A stretch of 64,000 nt of DNA, taken from contig OZ020304.1 of the NCBI GenBank assembly GCA_963971305.1, positions 22,178,103-22,242,102 of the forward strand, given 5' to 3'. Shown piece by piece: positions 36,586 to 45,640 of the stretch. Made by a program: the position numbers and the translations under genes. Under the pieces are notes generated by a model. It was not told where the DNA came from and searched no databases. It saw nothing but the letters and a program-made list of their open reading frames with translations. This stretch comes from Arcuatula senhousia (taxonomy: Eukaryota > Mollusca > Bivalvia > Mytilida > Mytilidae). Every line of letters starts with the position of its first letter. Position 1 is the stretch's first letter.

Positions 36586-37100
36586 ATAACAACAAAGTCC
36601 AAGATATTAAATTTTGCTACGCCTGACGCGCGTTTCGTCTATTAAAGACGCATAGGAGGCGCTCTACCAAAAATATTGAAAAAGCCAAAAACTATATGAT
36701 TATGAAGAGCAAAGAACAATGAAACCAAAAATACCGAAATGGGGAACCAAATTTTAACTAAGATGGTCAACCTATGTCTGGGGTGGAGCCTTAGGGTTTA
36801 GACAATTTTGAATTTTTATACGGATAATTTAAAGCTTTGATGTATTCTCCAACATAAAAGTGTTGCCGTCGGATTGGGCTAACCTCGGGGAATTTAAAAC
36901 TCCGCCAGCAGCCCTAACCTTTACGGATGTTAGAAATTAAAATGACAACAAAGTTCCAGACATTAAATTTTGCTACGCCTGACGCACGTTTCGTCTATTC
37001 AAGACTCATCAGAGGCGCTCTACCAAAAATATTGAAAAAGCCAAAAAACTATATGATTATGAAGAGCATAGAACAATGAAACCAAAAATACCGATCATTA
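36586..37100. repeat. Rep-B: one full unit plus a partial second unit in tandem
   Basis: The unit begins near AAATTAAAATRACAACAAAG and contains GCTACGCCTGACGCRCGTTT, CGTCTATT, GGCGCTCTACCAAAAATATT, CCTATGTCTGGGGT, ATAATTTAAAGCTTTGATGT and AACTCCGCCAGCAG. After about 350 bp it starts again (36937) and breaks off after ACCAAAAATACCGA. It is non-coding. The same dimer plan occurs at 42102-42665. Confidence 0.7.
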
Positions 37101-37354
37101 AAATCATTATCATTTGTTTGAATCACTATTTGGTTTGTACTACAATATCATATCGTGCATTGGTGCCTAAGACAACTTTCATGCCTTGGATAGTATACAT
37201 AGTATTTAAGTAAAACGTTAAGATCACTGTCAAAGCATTTTTTATATGACAGTGAACATACTTTAGTTTTGTTGTTGTTGAGGAATGCAAATTAGTAAAA
37301 TTGTAAATGTTTTGTCACTTTCGTTTTTTTTTAGTTTATTATAGAATATGCATA

Positions 37355-37600
37355 AGGGACGGACCATCTAACTTGAAGGGGGCCTTGGTTTTTTTGTTTT
37401 GGTCAGAAAAATTTTTCGAAGGCGCCACGACAGAATATTTTTTTTTCATTATTATCATTATTTTATATGGCAGATTTCCTTTTTTAGAATATTTTTTACC
37501 CCCTTCTGCCAGAATATTTTTTTCATCAAAAATAATTTTCAAAATATTATTTTAGGAAAAAACCAAGCCCCCCCCCCTTTAAGTTAAATGGTCGGTCCCT
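37355..37600. mobile_element. 246 bp MITE with ~40 bp terminal inverted repeats
   Basis: The left end AGGGACGGACCATCTAACTT aligns with the reverse complement of the right end, AGGGACCGACCATTTAACTT. Similarity continues through a G-run into CTTGGTTTTTT. The interior is T/A-rich with TCTGCCAGAATATTTTT twice (CGACAGAATATTTTT on the other side). It is non-coding; the frames of 62-82 codons here are by-products. Flanks give no clear target duplication. A half copy lies at 29690-29790. Confidence 0.7.
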
Positions 37601-37719
37601 AAGCGACTACTTTTACAACTTCTGTTTGATAAGCTAAGTTCTTACACTGTTATATTCTTGTTCTCGAAAGTGTAAATAAAATAAAATAAAACAAGGGGTT
37701 GCACTAAGTCGTGCTAAGC

Positions 37720-38461
37720 ATACCCCCACTCGGCCATTCAGAAAACAGGAAGTAGATGACCGACTGACCTGGAAAGGGGAGGCACGTTACAACTCATCAT
37801 GCTAAAGCTGTATACCAAATTTGAAATCAATCCCTACTCTAGAAGCCGAAAAATCTGTTACGAAAAATTGTCTATTTTTGACCCATAAAAAGTCTAAGTC
37901 AGCTCGGAAAACAGGAAGTAGATGATGGACTGACCTGGAAAGGGGAGGCACGGTATAACTAATCATGCTGAAGCTGTGTACCAAATTTGAAACCAATCCA
38001 TCCAGTAGAAGCCGAGAAATCTGTTACGAAAAATTTCACTTTTCAAATTTTTTACCCTTAAAAGTCTAAGTCGGCTTGAAAAACAGGAACTAGATGATGG
38101 ACTGACCTGGAAAGGAGAGGCACGGTTTAACTCATCATGCTGAAGCTGTGTACCAAATTTGAAAGCAATCCATCCAGTAGAAGCCGAGAAATCTGTTACG
38201 AAAAATTTCGCATTTCAAATTTTTTTTTCCCCTAAAAAAGTCTAAGTCGGCTTGGAAAACAGGAAGAAGATGATGGACTGACCTGGAAAGGGTAGGCATA
38301 GTATAACTCATCATGCTGAAGCTGTGTACAAAATTTGAAACCAATCCATCCAGTAGAAGCAGAGAAATTGAACCGGACGGACAGACGGACAGACGGACGG
38401 ACGGACGGACGGACGGACAAGGTGATTGCAATATAGCCCCCTCTCTTACGAGTGGGGGTAT
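37720..38461. mobile_element. Tandem-core element 4 with inverted ends and (GGAC)n microsatellite
   Basis: The ends are ATACCCCCACTCG (37720-37732) and CGAGTGGGGGTAT (38449-38461), a perfect 13 bp inverted pair. Between them lie four units of about 177 bp, each with AACAGGAAGTAGATGA, GACTGACCTGGAAAGG, GCTGAAGCTGTGTACCAAAT and AATCTGTTACGAAAAAT. A (GGAC)n/(AGAC) run follows at 38374-38418. Frames up to 123 codons that cross it are by-products. It ends only 338 bp before the zinc-finger exon. Confidence 0.72.
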
Positions 38462-38798
38462 AATTATTATTTTTTTGGCTAATTTATTTTCACCAATGGA
38501 TATCATAATCGGTTTTAAGGATGGATGAACAATGAAAAGTATACCTGTTCAAACTATTCTTCAGAAAAAAAGGATAAATGTTAACTTGACAACTAATACA
38601 CCTTTGGTCTAAATGAAAGTTAGATTATGAAATACAAATGACAACAAAGTTAATGAGAGACGATTTTCTAATATTTTAAAGTAACAACGACTCTATGATC
38701 TGTATGGTCTACACATTCAGATACATAACTGTAAAATCGTTTTTATGTGAAAAGCGATATAACTAATACATATTTATGCGTGATTTGTTTCGCTTCAG

Positions 38799-39789
38799 GT
38801 TACAATCAAGCTGCGAAGAACACATCCAACGGCTTCAACAGAACTTTACCAGAACTTTACAGAGTAGCTCTATTTCGCCTGCAATTCCTCTGATCCGAAA
38901 CCCTGCTCCTAAGCCACGTGAAAGTTCTCATACCGTTGGCAATCCTGATATCCGTTCATCGCTCACTAGTGTTTCTCTCAGAACAATGGCTGCTCCATAT
39001 ATGACCCCATTTCCCAGCATTCCTATGGCTTCCGGGTCAGCTTCAACTGCGTCTACTTTGCCATCTACCATTATTCAATATCCAACAGCACTACATCCAT
39101 TCTCAAACTCTGCAAGTAATGAATTAAAGCAATTGACACTAGCTCAATATCAAAATTTTGGAGCACCCCCAGGATTTCCACCTGACTTGTCTAAGATGAA
39201 ATCTCCATTTATCAATAGAAATTACCTTGAACTTGCTATGTTAGTTTGCAACACATTCCGAGGCAAATTATTCCCATGTCCACATTGTAGATATGTGACG
39301 GACAGAAGAAATAATCTAAAAAGACATGTTTCTACCATGCACCAAGCTTGCGACAAAGTCCTCGAATGTTGTGGAGTCAACTTCACAACAAAAGCATCGC
39401 TGAGAGAACACATCATGATTTTTCACCATAATGGATATTCATGCGCATTTTGTGGACGTCGTTTTTGTCGAAAGGCTTTATTAAAACGACATCTCTCTGT
39501 ACACAGTGGACAAAAGGACTACTCATGTCCACATTGTGATTATGCAACAAGCCATAAAAGCAATTTAGAAAGACATAAACGTATCCATGAGCGACTAAGA
39601 GGAGACGATGAAGATGGAGAAAATAGTCAGATTTTTATCGATGTTGAGGAAGTTCACGATATTTCAGACGAGGGCATGTGCGATGAGAATACACAGGAAC
39701 CATTATCACTCACCAAGGATGATATGATTTCTGAATCCACTGGACTTCGTTTGCCTGGAAGTGGCACAGAATCTGAGAATATTGAGTAA
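38799..39789 (+). CDS. C2H2 zinc-finger protein, probable last coding exon
   Basis: The frame is open from an ATG at 38776. However, the sequence TTTGTTTCGCTTCAG ending at 38798 is a good splice acceptor, so I place the exon start at 38799, where the frame enters one base before a Leu codon; upstream exons were not found. Counting from the ATG, residues 1-150 are Ser/Pro/Thr-rich and probably disordered. Finger 1 is C168-x2-C171...H184/H189. Unit 2 has adjacent cysteines (C198-C199) with H212 and H217, so its zinc geometry is not canonical. Finger 3 is C223/C226/H239/H243 and finger 4 is C251/C254/H267/H271, both standard. The tail (275-337) is acidic. Closely spaced C2H2 fingers indicate a nuclear DNA-binding regulator; the target and orthologue are unknown. 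The stop is TAA at 39787-39789. Confidence 0.85.
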
Positions 39790-40025
39790 CTAAAGGTGAA
39801 TAGAAACATGAAATCACAATAAAAGTATGAACATCACAGCCAGAACTAGAGTGTTTTGATATCACTGATAATAATTTTCTTGATAGTGCTGCACATTTTT
39901 TGTGACATATTTAAAGATTTTGTTTTGTATGTTTTATTTTTTATTTCATTTTCTGATGATGTAGAATTCACATTTTGCTGTTATATTGTTGTTTCATTTT
40001 AAAATAAAATGTTGCAAAATCGTTG
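39790..40025 (+). other. 3' untranslated region of the zinc-finger gene with two poly(A) signals
   Basis: AATAAA occurs at 39818-39823 and again at 40003-40008. The second is followed by TTGCAAAATCGTTGC. Rep-E begins about 110 bp further on, so the transcript probably ends near 40025. Confidence 0.55.
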
Positions 40026-40137
40026 CAATTTTGTCTATAAAAATAAGTTTGAAATAAGCATGGTTATTTTCCATTGACTTTTATATTTAAAAAAAATGAT
40101 GTGGAGAAAGTGAATGCGATAAAACCTACATAAAAAT

Positions 40138-40400
40138 GCGACAATTTGAAAACTCATTATTTATAACCGCCAGCAGCCTTTAATGTGGTCAGTGGTTGGT
40201 GCTTGCAGTATGGAAATTGACTCAATATCATATAAATACATCAAAACTATCCTTTATTATCCTTTCATAAATTACTCAATCCAAAAATTATCTAAGTAGT
40301 ACCCCTTCTCGACATTGACACTTAACAAAAAGCCGACAAATAACTCTAAGTTTTGACAAAGATTATTTGCAAACAACATGGACAAGAATATAACAAAAAG
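40138..40400 (-). repeat. Rep-E diverged copy
   Basis: Contains ATAACCGCCAGCAGCCTTTA, ACCCCTTCTCGACATTGACA, AAAAGCCGACAAATAA and GTTTTGACAAAGATTATTTG. The second half is repeated at 41013-41140 in the same orientation. Confidence 0.5.
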
Positions 40401-40620
40401 TCGCTATCAGTAATGTGAACTTAGGCGAAAACAAGATTGAACTCAAGTGGTTTGGAAGGGTGAGCAGTTCCTAATTGTTATAACACATCCGTCATGTTGT
40501 CGATGATAAGTTTAGTGAAGATCAAATCTGGTAAAGAACGACAATAAATACAGTCTATGACAAAAACAACATCAGCAGTACTCATCTTAGGTGGGATGAT
40601 ACCCAGATTTTAATGAAAAT
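40400..40620 (-). repeat. Rep-C copy without the Rep-B insertion
   Basis: TCAGTAATGTGAACTTAGGC, AACAAGATTGAACTCAAGTG, GAGCAGTTCCTAATTG, ACACATCCGTCATGTTGTCG and AAATCTGGTAAAGAACGAC. It is uninterrupted where the sister copy at 42058-42925 carries Rep-B, so it serves as the empty-site reference. Confidence 0.65.
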
Positions 40621-41012
40621 TGGTAGACATATAGTTCTTAGTGATATACAGCCATAAATGAAACAAAACATAGGGGTTACGGACTCAATTCTTTTAAATA
40701 AATGCTTTTGAAAAGTGCAATTTCGGCGGGAAATTAACAGACATATAGGAAAAACACAACTTTAACAAAATTTACTTGTACTTTTTCTGCACAATATATA
40801 TTTACGATATCCAAATTATTACCGAAAAATTAACATAGTATTCCTTGGAAAACTTGCGATGCTTTGATGTAAAATATAGGATATGTCACGGACTTCGTTT
40901 TTAAGATACTGTTTCGTAACCATTGCTTTACGTGAAAAGCAATAGAATCTCACTAAAAATGTCGCGTTTCACGATGTTCAGACAGATTTTCCAGAGTATA
41001 TGAAATCCTAGA

Positions 41013-41140
41013 ATTATCAAAGAGGTAACCCTTCTCGACACTGAACACTTTACAAAAAGCCGACAAATGAACCATAAGTTTTGACAAAGATTATTTGAAA
41101 ACGACATGCGCAAGAATATATCAAAAGTGGCAGGGTTCAA
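41013..41140 (-). repeat. Second copy of the Rep-E segment seen at 40284
   Basis: GGTAACCCTTCTCGACACTG, AAAAGCCGACAAATGAACC, GTTTTGACAAAGATTATTTG and GCAAGAATATATCAAAA match 40284-40395 in the same orientation with a few differences. Confidence 0.55.
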
Positions 41141-41424
41141 CAAGATTTGTTGGTGCAATCGGCGAGCTTTTTTTTGGTTTTTTTTATAAGATCTATTTCC
41201 TCATTGGTTAACAGAAGAAAACACCACCACAACGTTGTCACGGGCTGCCATTGGCACTACTCACTTTATATCACATACAAACAGAACAGCCAGACTCAAA
41301 CTTATACTCTGTATTCAAATGAAATGTTCAACAGCCAGCAATCAAAAATTGATACATGTACAATCTTTTTTTTCCAAATCATTTAATGAAAAGCAAATCT
41401 TCGTAATTAATTGAGTTAGTTTGT

Positions 41425-41935
41425 TAGTTATTGCAGCACAATTTCGGCTATATCCGGGAGATGAACATGTTGATACAATGAAAGTGTTGATACAATGAAC
41501 ATGAAATGATGATGAAGTGGAGGAAATGGGGACACAAGGCCAATCGGGTAGGAGAGTTTTGACTGCCACTGGAAAAAGGAGTGATGGGTAGGGACGGGAA
41601 ATTTAGCCTCCTGCATGGGGATCCTACGGGTCCTACTCTTACCGAGACCTGCAGCAGGGTTCTTTAACGTGCGAGGAACGTGACATTTTCCCAACACGGT
41701 GCACCACTATGGTTTGCGGTCAGGTTTCCGCATTATCGCCTGACGACCCCGCATCTCTCGATGTCAGGACTGCCCGATTCAACCACCTGGGGCACACATC
41801 CCAGTCGCTTTGTGAGCAAAGCGGCCTGACCCGGTGTCAGGTTTCTGGGCGCTCTTTAGTGGACTTTTACCGACAAGCTTAGCGCTGCTTCGGGCTTATT
41901 CGCCACCCGGACCCTGCACGGGTTCATAATTAATT
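41425..41935 (-). mobile_element. Rep-F, SINE-like element, the longest copy
   Basis: This is a GC-rich island in AT-rich surroundings. Read on the minus strand, it starts near CCGTGCAGGGTCCGGGTGGC and passes CGCTAAGCTTGTCGGTAAAA, GGGTCAGGCCGC, CAGGTGGTTGAATCGGGC, GATGCGGGGTCGTCAGG, AACCATAGTGG, ACGTTAAAGAACCCTGCTGC and TTTCCCGTCCCTACCCATC. It finishes with CATCATCATTTCATGTTCA. Shared order with 44935-45415 shows that it is one family. GGTTGAATCGG resembles a Pol III B box, but an A box at the right distance is not clear, so SINE status is tentative. Confidence 0.55.
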
Positions 41936-42057
41936 GAAAAAAAGAAGCAGACTACCAATGAAAAATAAATGTCCTAAATCTGAAAAAGCCAGGACAAAAT
42001 CAGTATACACATACAACAACAACAACAACAACAACAAAACAAACACATACAACATCT

Positions 42058-42925
42058 AACCTGCTCTCAGTAATGTGAACTTAAGTCGAAACAAGGTTGA
42101 AATAAAAATTACAACAAAGTTCCTGACAATAAATTTTGCTACGCCTGACGCGCGTTTCGTCTATTAAAGACTCATCAGAGGCGCTCTACCAAAAGTATTG
42201 AAAATGCCAAACACTATGTGATTATGAGGAGCGTAGAACAATAAAACCAAAAATACCAAATTGGGGATTCAAATTATTACTAAGAGGATCAACCTATGTC
42301 TGGGGTAGGAAGAACCTTAAGGTTAGACAATTTTGAAATTTAAACGGATAATTTAAAGCTTTGATGTGTTCTCCAACACAAAAGTGTTGGTGCTGAAGCG
42401 GGCTAACCTTAGGGAATTAAAACTCCACCAGCAGTATTCACCTTCACGGGTGTTCGAAATAAAAATTACAACAAAGTTCATGACAATAAATTTTGCTACG
42501 ACTGACGCGCGTTTCGTCTATTCAAGACTCATCAGAGGCGCTCTACCAACAATATTGTAAATGCCAAACACTATATGAATATGAAGAGCATAGAACAATA
42601 AAACCAAAAATACCAAAATGGGGAACCAAATTATTACTAAGATGATCAACCTATGTCTGGGGTAGGAACTCATGTGGTTTGGAACAGTAAGCAGTTCCTA
42701 ATTGTTATGACACACCCGTCATGTTGTCGATGCTAGGTTCAGTGAAGGTCAAATCTGGTAAAGAACGACAATAAATACACTCTATGACAAAAACAACATC
42801 AGACAGAAATCCAGTATTTTCTACAAGCACATGGTGGCGTTAACTTAAATGTCTTGAGTGGCGACATTAACCGAAGAGCAACTTTGTGCAATGAACATGT
42901 CAGACGTGACGTTCTTTTGCCCATT
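42058..42925 (-). repeat. Rep-C copy split by a Rep-B insertion
   Basis: The left part (42058-42101) has TCAGTAATGTGAACTTAAG and AACAAGGTTGA. The right part (42666-42925) resumes with AACTCATGTGGTTTGGA, AGCAGTTCCTAATTG, ACACACCCGTCATGTTGTCG and GTCAGACGTGACGTTCTT. The last phrases correspond to the coding end of the reverse-transcriptase element at 44330-44420. Confidence 0.6.
42102..42665. repeat. Rep-B dimer (full unit plus partial unit) inserted in Rep-C
   Basis: Two head-to-tail units start AAATAAAAATTACAACAAAG at 42102 and again near 42456 (period about 355 bp). The second stops at TATGTCTGGGGTAGG. Compared with 40400-40620, the insertion lies between the Gs and As of TTGAACTCA; at most a 2-3 bp target duplication is visible. 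Confidence 0.7.
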
Positions 42926-43010
42926 TATTTCATTGCGCCACAAATTATACTTCATTTGCGCCTTTCGATCGTTTTTTGCGCCAATAATATACAGGTAATA
43001 AATCGTTTCA

Positions 43011-43164
43011 TTTAAGGAATGACTTTAATAGTTGGTCATTTTATACGGGTATAAAATGGGTAGGGTCGTTTTACGCTGAATAAAGCGCGAAATGTAGAGC
43101 GTAAAACGACCCTACCCATTTTATATCCCTATAAAATAACCAACTATTAAAGTCATTTCTTATA
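43011..43164. repeat. Long near-perfect hairpin: 67 bp arms, 20 nt loop
   Basis: The left arm (43011-43077) contains GACTTTAATAGTTGG and GGGTAGGGTCGTTTTACGCT. The right arm (43098-43164) begins AGCGTAAAACGACCCTACCC. About four mismatches occur over the arm. The loop is GAATAAAGCGCGAAATGTAG. It has no protein-coding content. It is likely a foldback MITE core; RNA from it would form a strong hairpin. Confidence 0.8.
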
Positions 43165-43859
43165 ATTTAATTTCGTAAGATTTATATTAACTATCGAATA
43201 TTCAACAACAAAAAATCATAGGGATTATTTCGAAAATGCCGTGGCGGATGAAGATGTTAGTGACGTCACATGACCAAACCATATTATACAAAATAACATG
43301 GGTTGGTCCAACCAATCAAATTGAGCGTTACATACCAAATTAAATTATTTGTTTATAAATACTTTCCATGGTATGCTTTCCATCAAAAGCATTGTCAATC
43401 TTCAAATGTTTAAAACACAATATTTGCATCTAAAGAAATATCAAAATACAAGACTGAAGGCACAACCATTAGAACATCACACTAAAACCGAACAAAAGCA
43501 CAGTAGAACTCAGCAGATCTGTTCTCGACCATTACAACTGTTCGTTTCTAGGTAAATTATATAAATCTTGATGGGTAACAAGACAACCAATTAAAACGAC
43601 TTTACAACTGTAACTTAATTTTATTTGAGAACACTGAAAAAGCTGAAATTTAGATTTAAATAACCTTTACCTGAAAATGGTGCAAATGAAATATAACTTT
43701 GTGGCGCATATACAATACGCCAACAAATAATCAATAGTAAAAAAAAATAGAATGTCTAATAGAATTTGCTGTAAAAAATGGAAGAAATCATAGTTAAAAA
43801 CCCAGGAGTTTACTTTAGAAATCAGTATGTGATACAACATGGATGACGAATAGCAATTT

Positions 43860-44262
43860 GCTTTATCTTCAAAGAAGCAAATAGGCACCAATGGGGAATT
43901 CGAGTGCCAAATATCCGAAAGGACAACGACAAAACCGAACAAGAACAGCACGAAGTGTGGCACTCTTCACACACGTTTTCACACTATGGTAAGCTGTCAG
44001 GGTTTCCGTATTATAGACCTGACAACCCCCGCAGACGAGGGGATTGTCACCCCTACCATATATTTCATTTATCATCATCATTTCATGTTCATTTTACCAT
44101 TCTTTTCAATGGCATGGCCATCGTCAAACACAAAATACAAAATCAACCAAACGGAAATCAACAACGCGAACTCAAGTCGTAAAATAAGTGAACCCAGGTG
44201 CTCAGGAAGAGTAAGCGGTTACTGCCTGCTATAGCACACCCGTCGTGTTGCTAATTTCCAAT
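43860..44262 (-). repeat. Rep-C: 3' untranslated part of the adjoining reverse-transcriptase pseudogene
   Basis: ATAGGCACCAATGGGGAATT, CGAACAAGAACAGCACG, (Rep-F insertion), CAACAACGCGAACTCAAGTC, GTGCTCAGGAAGAGTAAGC and TAGCACACCCGTCGTGTTGC run straight into the coding end at 44263. This contiguity is what ties Rep-C to the reverse-transcriptase element. Confidence 0.65.
43948..44106 (+). mobile_element. Rep-F copy with inverted 5' segment
   Basis: The tail, CACCCCTACCATATATTTC ... CATCATCATTTCATGTTCA (about 44047-44106), is in plus orientation, as at 45280-45358. The block before it (43948-44041: CTTCACACACGTTTTC, CAGGGTTTCCGTATTATAGA, CCCCGCAGACGAGGG) is the reverse complement of 45069-45155. 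The central ~130 bp of the element is missing. It lies inside Rep-C. Confidence 0.65.
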
Positions 44263-44760
44263 TCAGTGTGTAGGAATACAAGACAAACCAACATCTGCAC
44301 ACATTTGAGAGATAGAAATCCCATATTGGTCTACGAGTGCACGGTGTCTGCTGCAAAATTTCTTGAGTGAAGACAGCAACATGGAGAGTAGCAATTTCTG
44401 TGTCAAACGTGACGTTCTGCCAAGGAAATCAATGTTATTCCCACAAGCTCTGGAGTAACGAATCAACTGTAATACGAAGACACCATAAGAGGGAGCGGAC
44501 GTAATGTTGCTACACAAAAAATGGAAAGTTGACGATTGGAAAGTTAAAGTCATCACGTTTGTCATTGAACTTTGTTGAAAGTCTTCATTGAGAGACAAGT
44601 TCGAATGTATATCTAGATATGAAGCAGATCTAGACTTCCTAGACTCCGATGTATCCTTATATCAAATTCCTGAAGATATATGATCTGGAGAAATTCACCG
44701 AATCGAGAATTGTTCAGAAAAGGACTTCATCAATCATCAAAATTGAGAACTATATCGGAG
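44263..44760 (-). pseudogene. Reverse-transcriptase retroelement, decayed coding 3' half
   Basis: The minus-strand frame at 44263-44598 reads FHFLCSNITSAPSYGVF, QLIRYSRACGNNIDFLGR, SSLKKFCSRHRALVD and QYGISISQM, then ends at a stop just before Rep-C. Further upstream (to about 44760), shifted frames keep traces of the IDDV box and the LEID block. It is the same element as 1822-2276. It has multiple frameshifts and is not functional. Confidence 0.68.
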
Positions 44761-44934
44761 ACTTCTTTTTGACCATTGAAAAGCAATCATGTTCTATATA
44801 AATATGCAACCAGGTTTGTACTTATTCAAAGTTTTACAAGTGTTTATTCTGAAAATTTAATCTACATGTTTTTAAAAGGAAACTTTTAAAAATCGACTTT
44901 AATAATCATGGTCAAAATTTTTAAGTTTACGCAA

Positions 44935-45415
44935 TGCGGTGCCATGATGGCGAAAAGGCACGCAGCTTGTCGTAAGAGGCGACTTAGGATCTTTGAAATT
45001 CTGGCGTCAGGTCAGTGCTCAACCCACATGGCGACCAAGTGTTTACCCTAAGGGCGGAATAGGGTGGCCCTCGTCTGCGGGGGTTGTCAGGTCTATAATA
45101 CGGAAATCCTGACAGCTGACCATAGTGGGAAAACGTGTGTGAAGAGTGTCACGCTTAATGTACGTAAAAGACCACTTTGTGGACCGCCAAGTAATGCATC
45201 TCATAGGCTAAAATTTCCTTCCCTACCCACCTCTTTCCTTTTCCTGTGGTTCTTCAAAATTTGCTGTTCCTTTGTTTTTCACCCCTACCATATATTTCAT
45301 GTATCATCATCATTTCATGTTCGTTTTATCATTCCCTTCAATGACATGGTCATCGCCTTTAAATAAACTAAATAGCGTTGCAAGGCGTAAAACACCAAAT
45401 CACTCACCCACTTTG
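44935..45415 (+). mobile_element. Rep-F, SINE-like element, direct copy
   Basis: Order: GCGGTGCCATGATGGCG, GTCGTAAGAGGCGAC, GCGTCAGGTCAGTGCTC, CCCTCGTCTGCGGGGGTTGT, AACCATAGTGG-like, CCTTCCCTACCCACC, CATCATCATTTCATGTTCG. It ends near TAGCGTTGCAAGGCG and CACCAAATCACTCACC, a style of ending I know from mollusc SINEs. The open frame of 100 codons across it is a by-product. Confidence 0.55.
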
Positions 45416-45419
45416 CAAT

Positions 45420-45640
45420 CGTCGTCCTCACGTTAGTTGTTCGATGTCAAGAGGGTTTTGGCAATTTTAGGGCTAATTTTGAATCATATGTATTATTTTT
45501 TATTATAGAAGCAAGCATCAACCACTGGTAACATTGAATGCTGCTGGCATGTGTGTTTACCATTGTAGACTAAAATTGCCGTTAATATATGTCATGTTAT
45601 GTCGTATTAACTTATTCCTCCATCTGGGAAGCGCACGACC
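45420..45640 (+). repeat. Rep-E, strongly diverged copy
   Basis: GAATGCTGCTGGCATGTGTG, TTACCATTGTAGACTAAAAT, TGCCGTTAATAT and GTATTAACTTATTCC parallel the central block of 25945-26165. Similarity is weak, so this is a tentative call. Confidence 0.4.

Noticed and set aside
38135..38528. 123-codon minus-strand and 71-codon plus-strand frames
   Set aside because: They translate tandem units and the (GGAC)n microsatellite, giving SVRPSVRPS-like repeats typical of that motif.
38776..38798. ATG at 38776 as true start of the zinc-finger protein
   Set aside because: The bases just after it form a good splice acceptor, and the eight residues it adds look like translated intron; still possible if the gene has a single exon.
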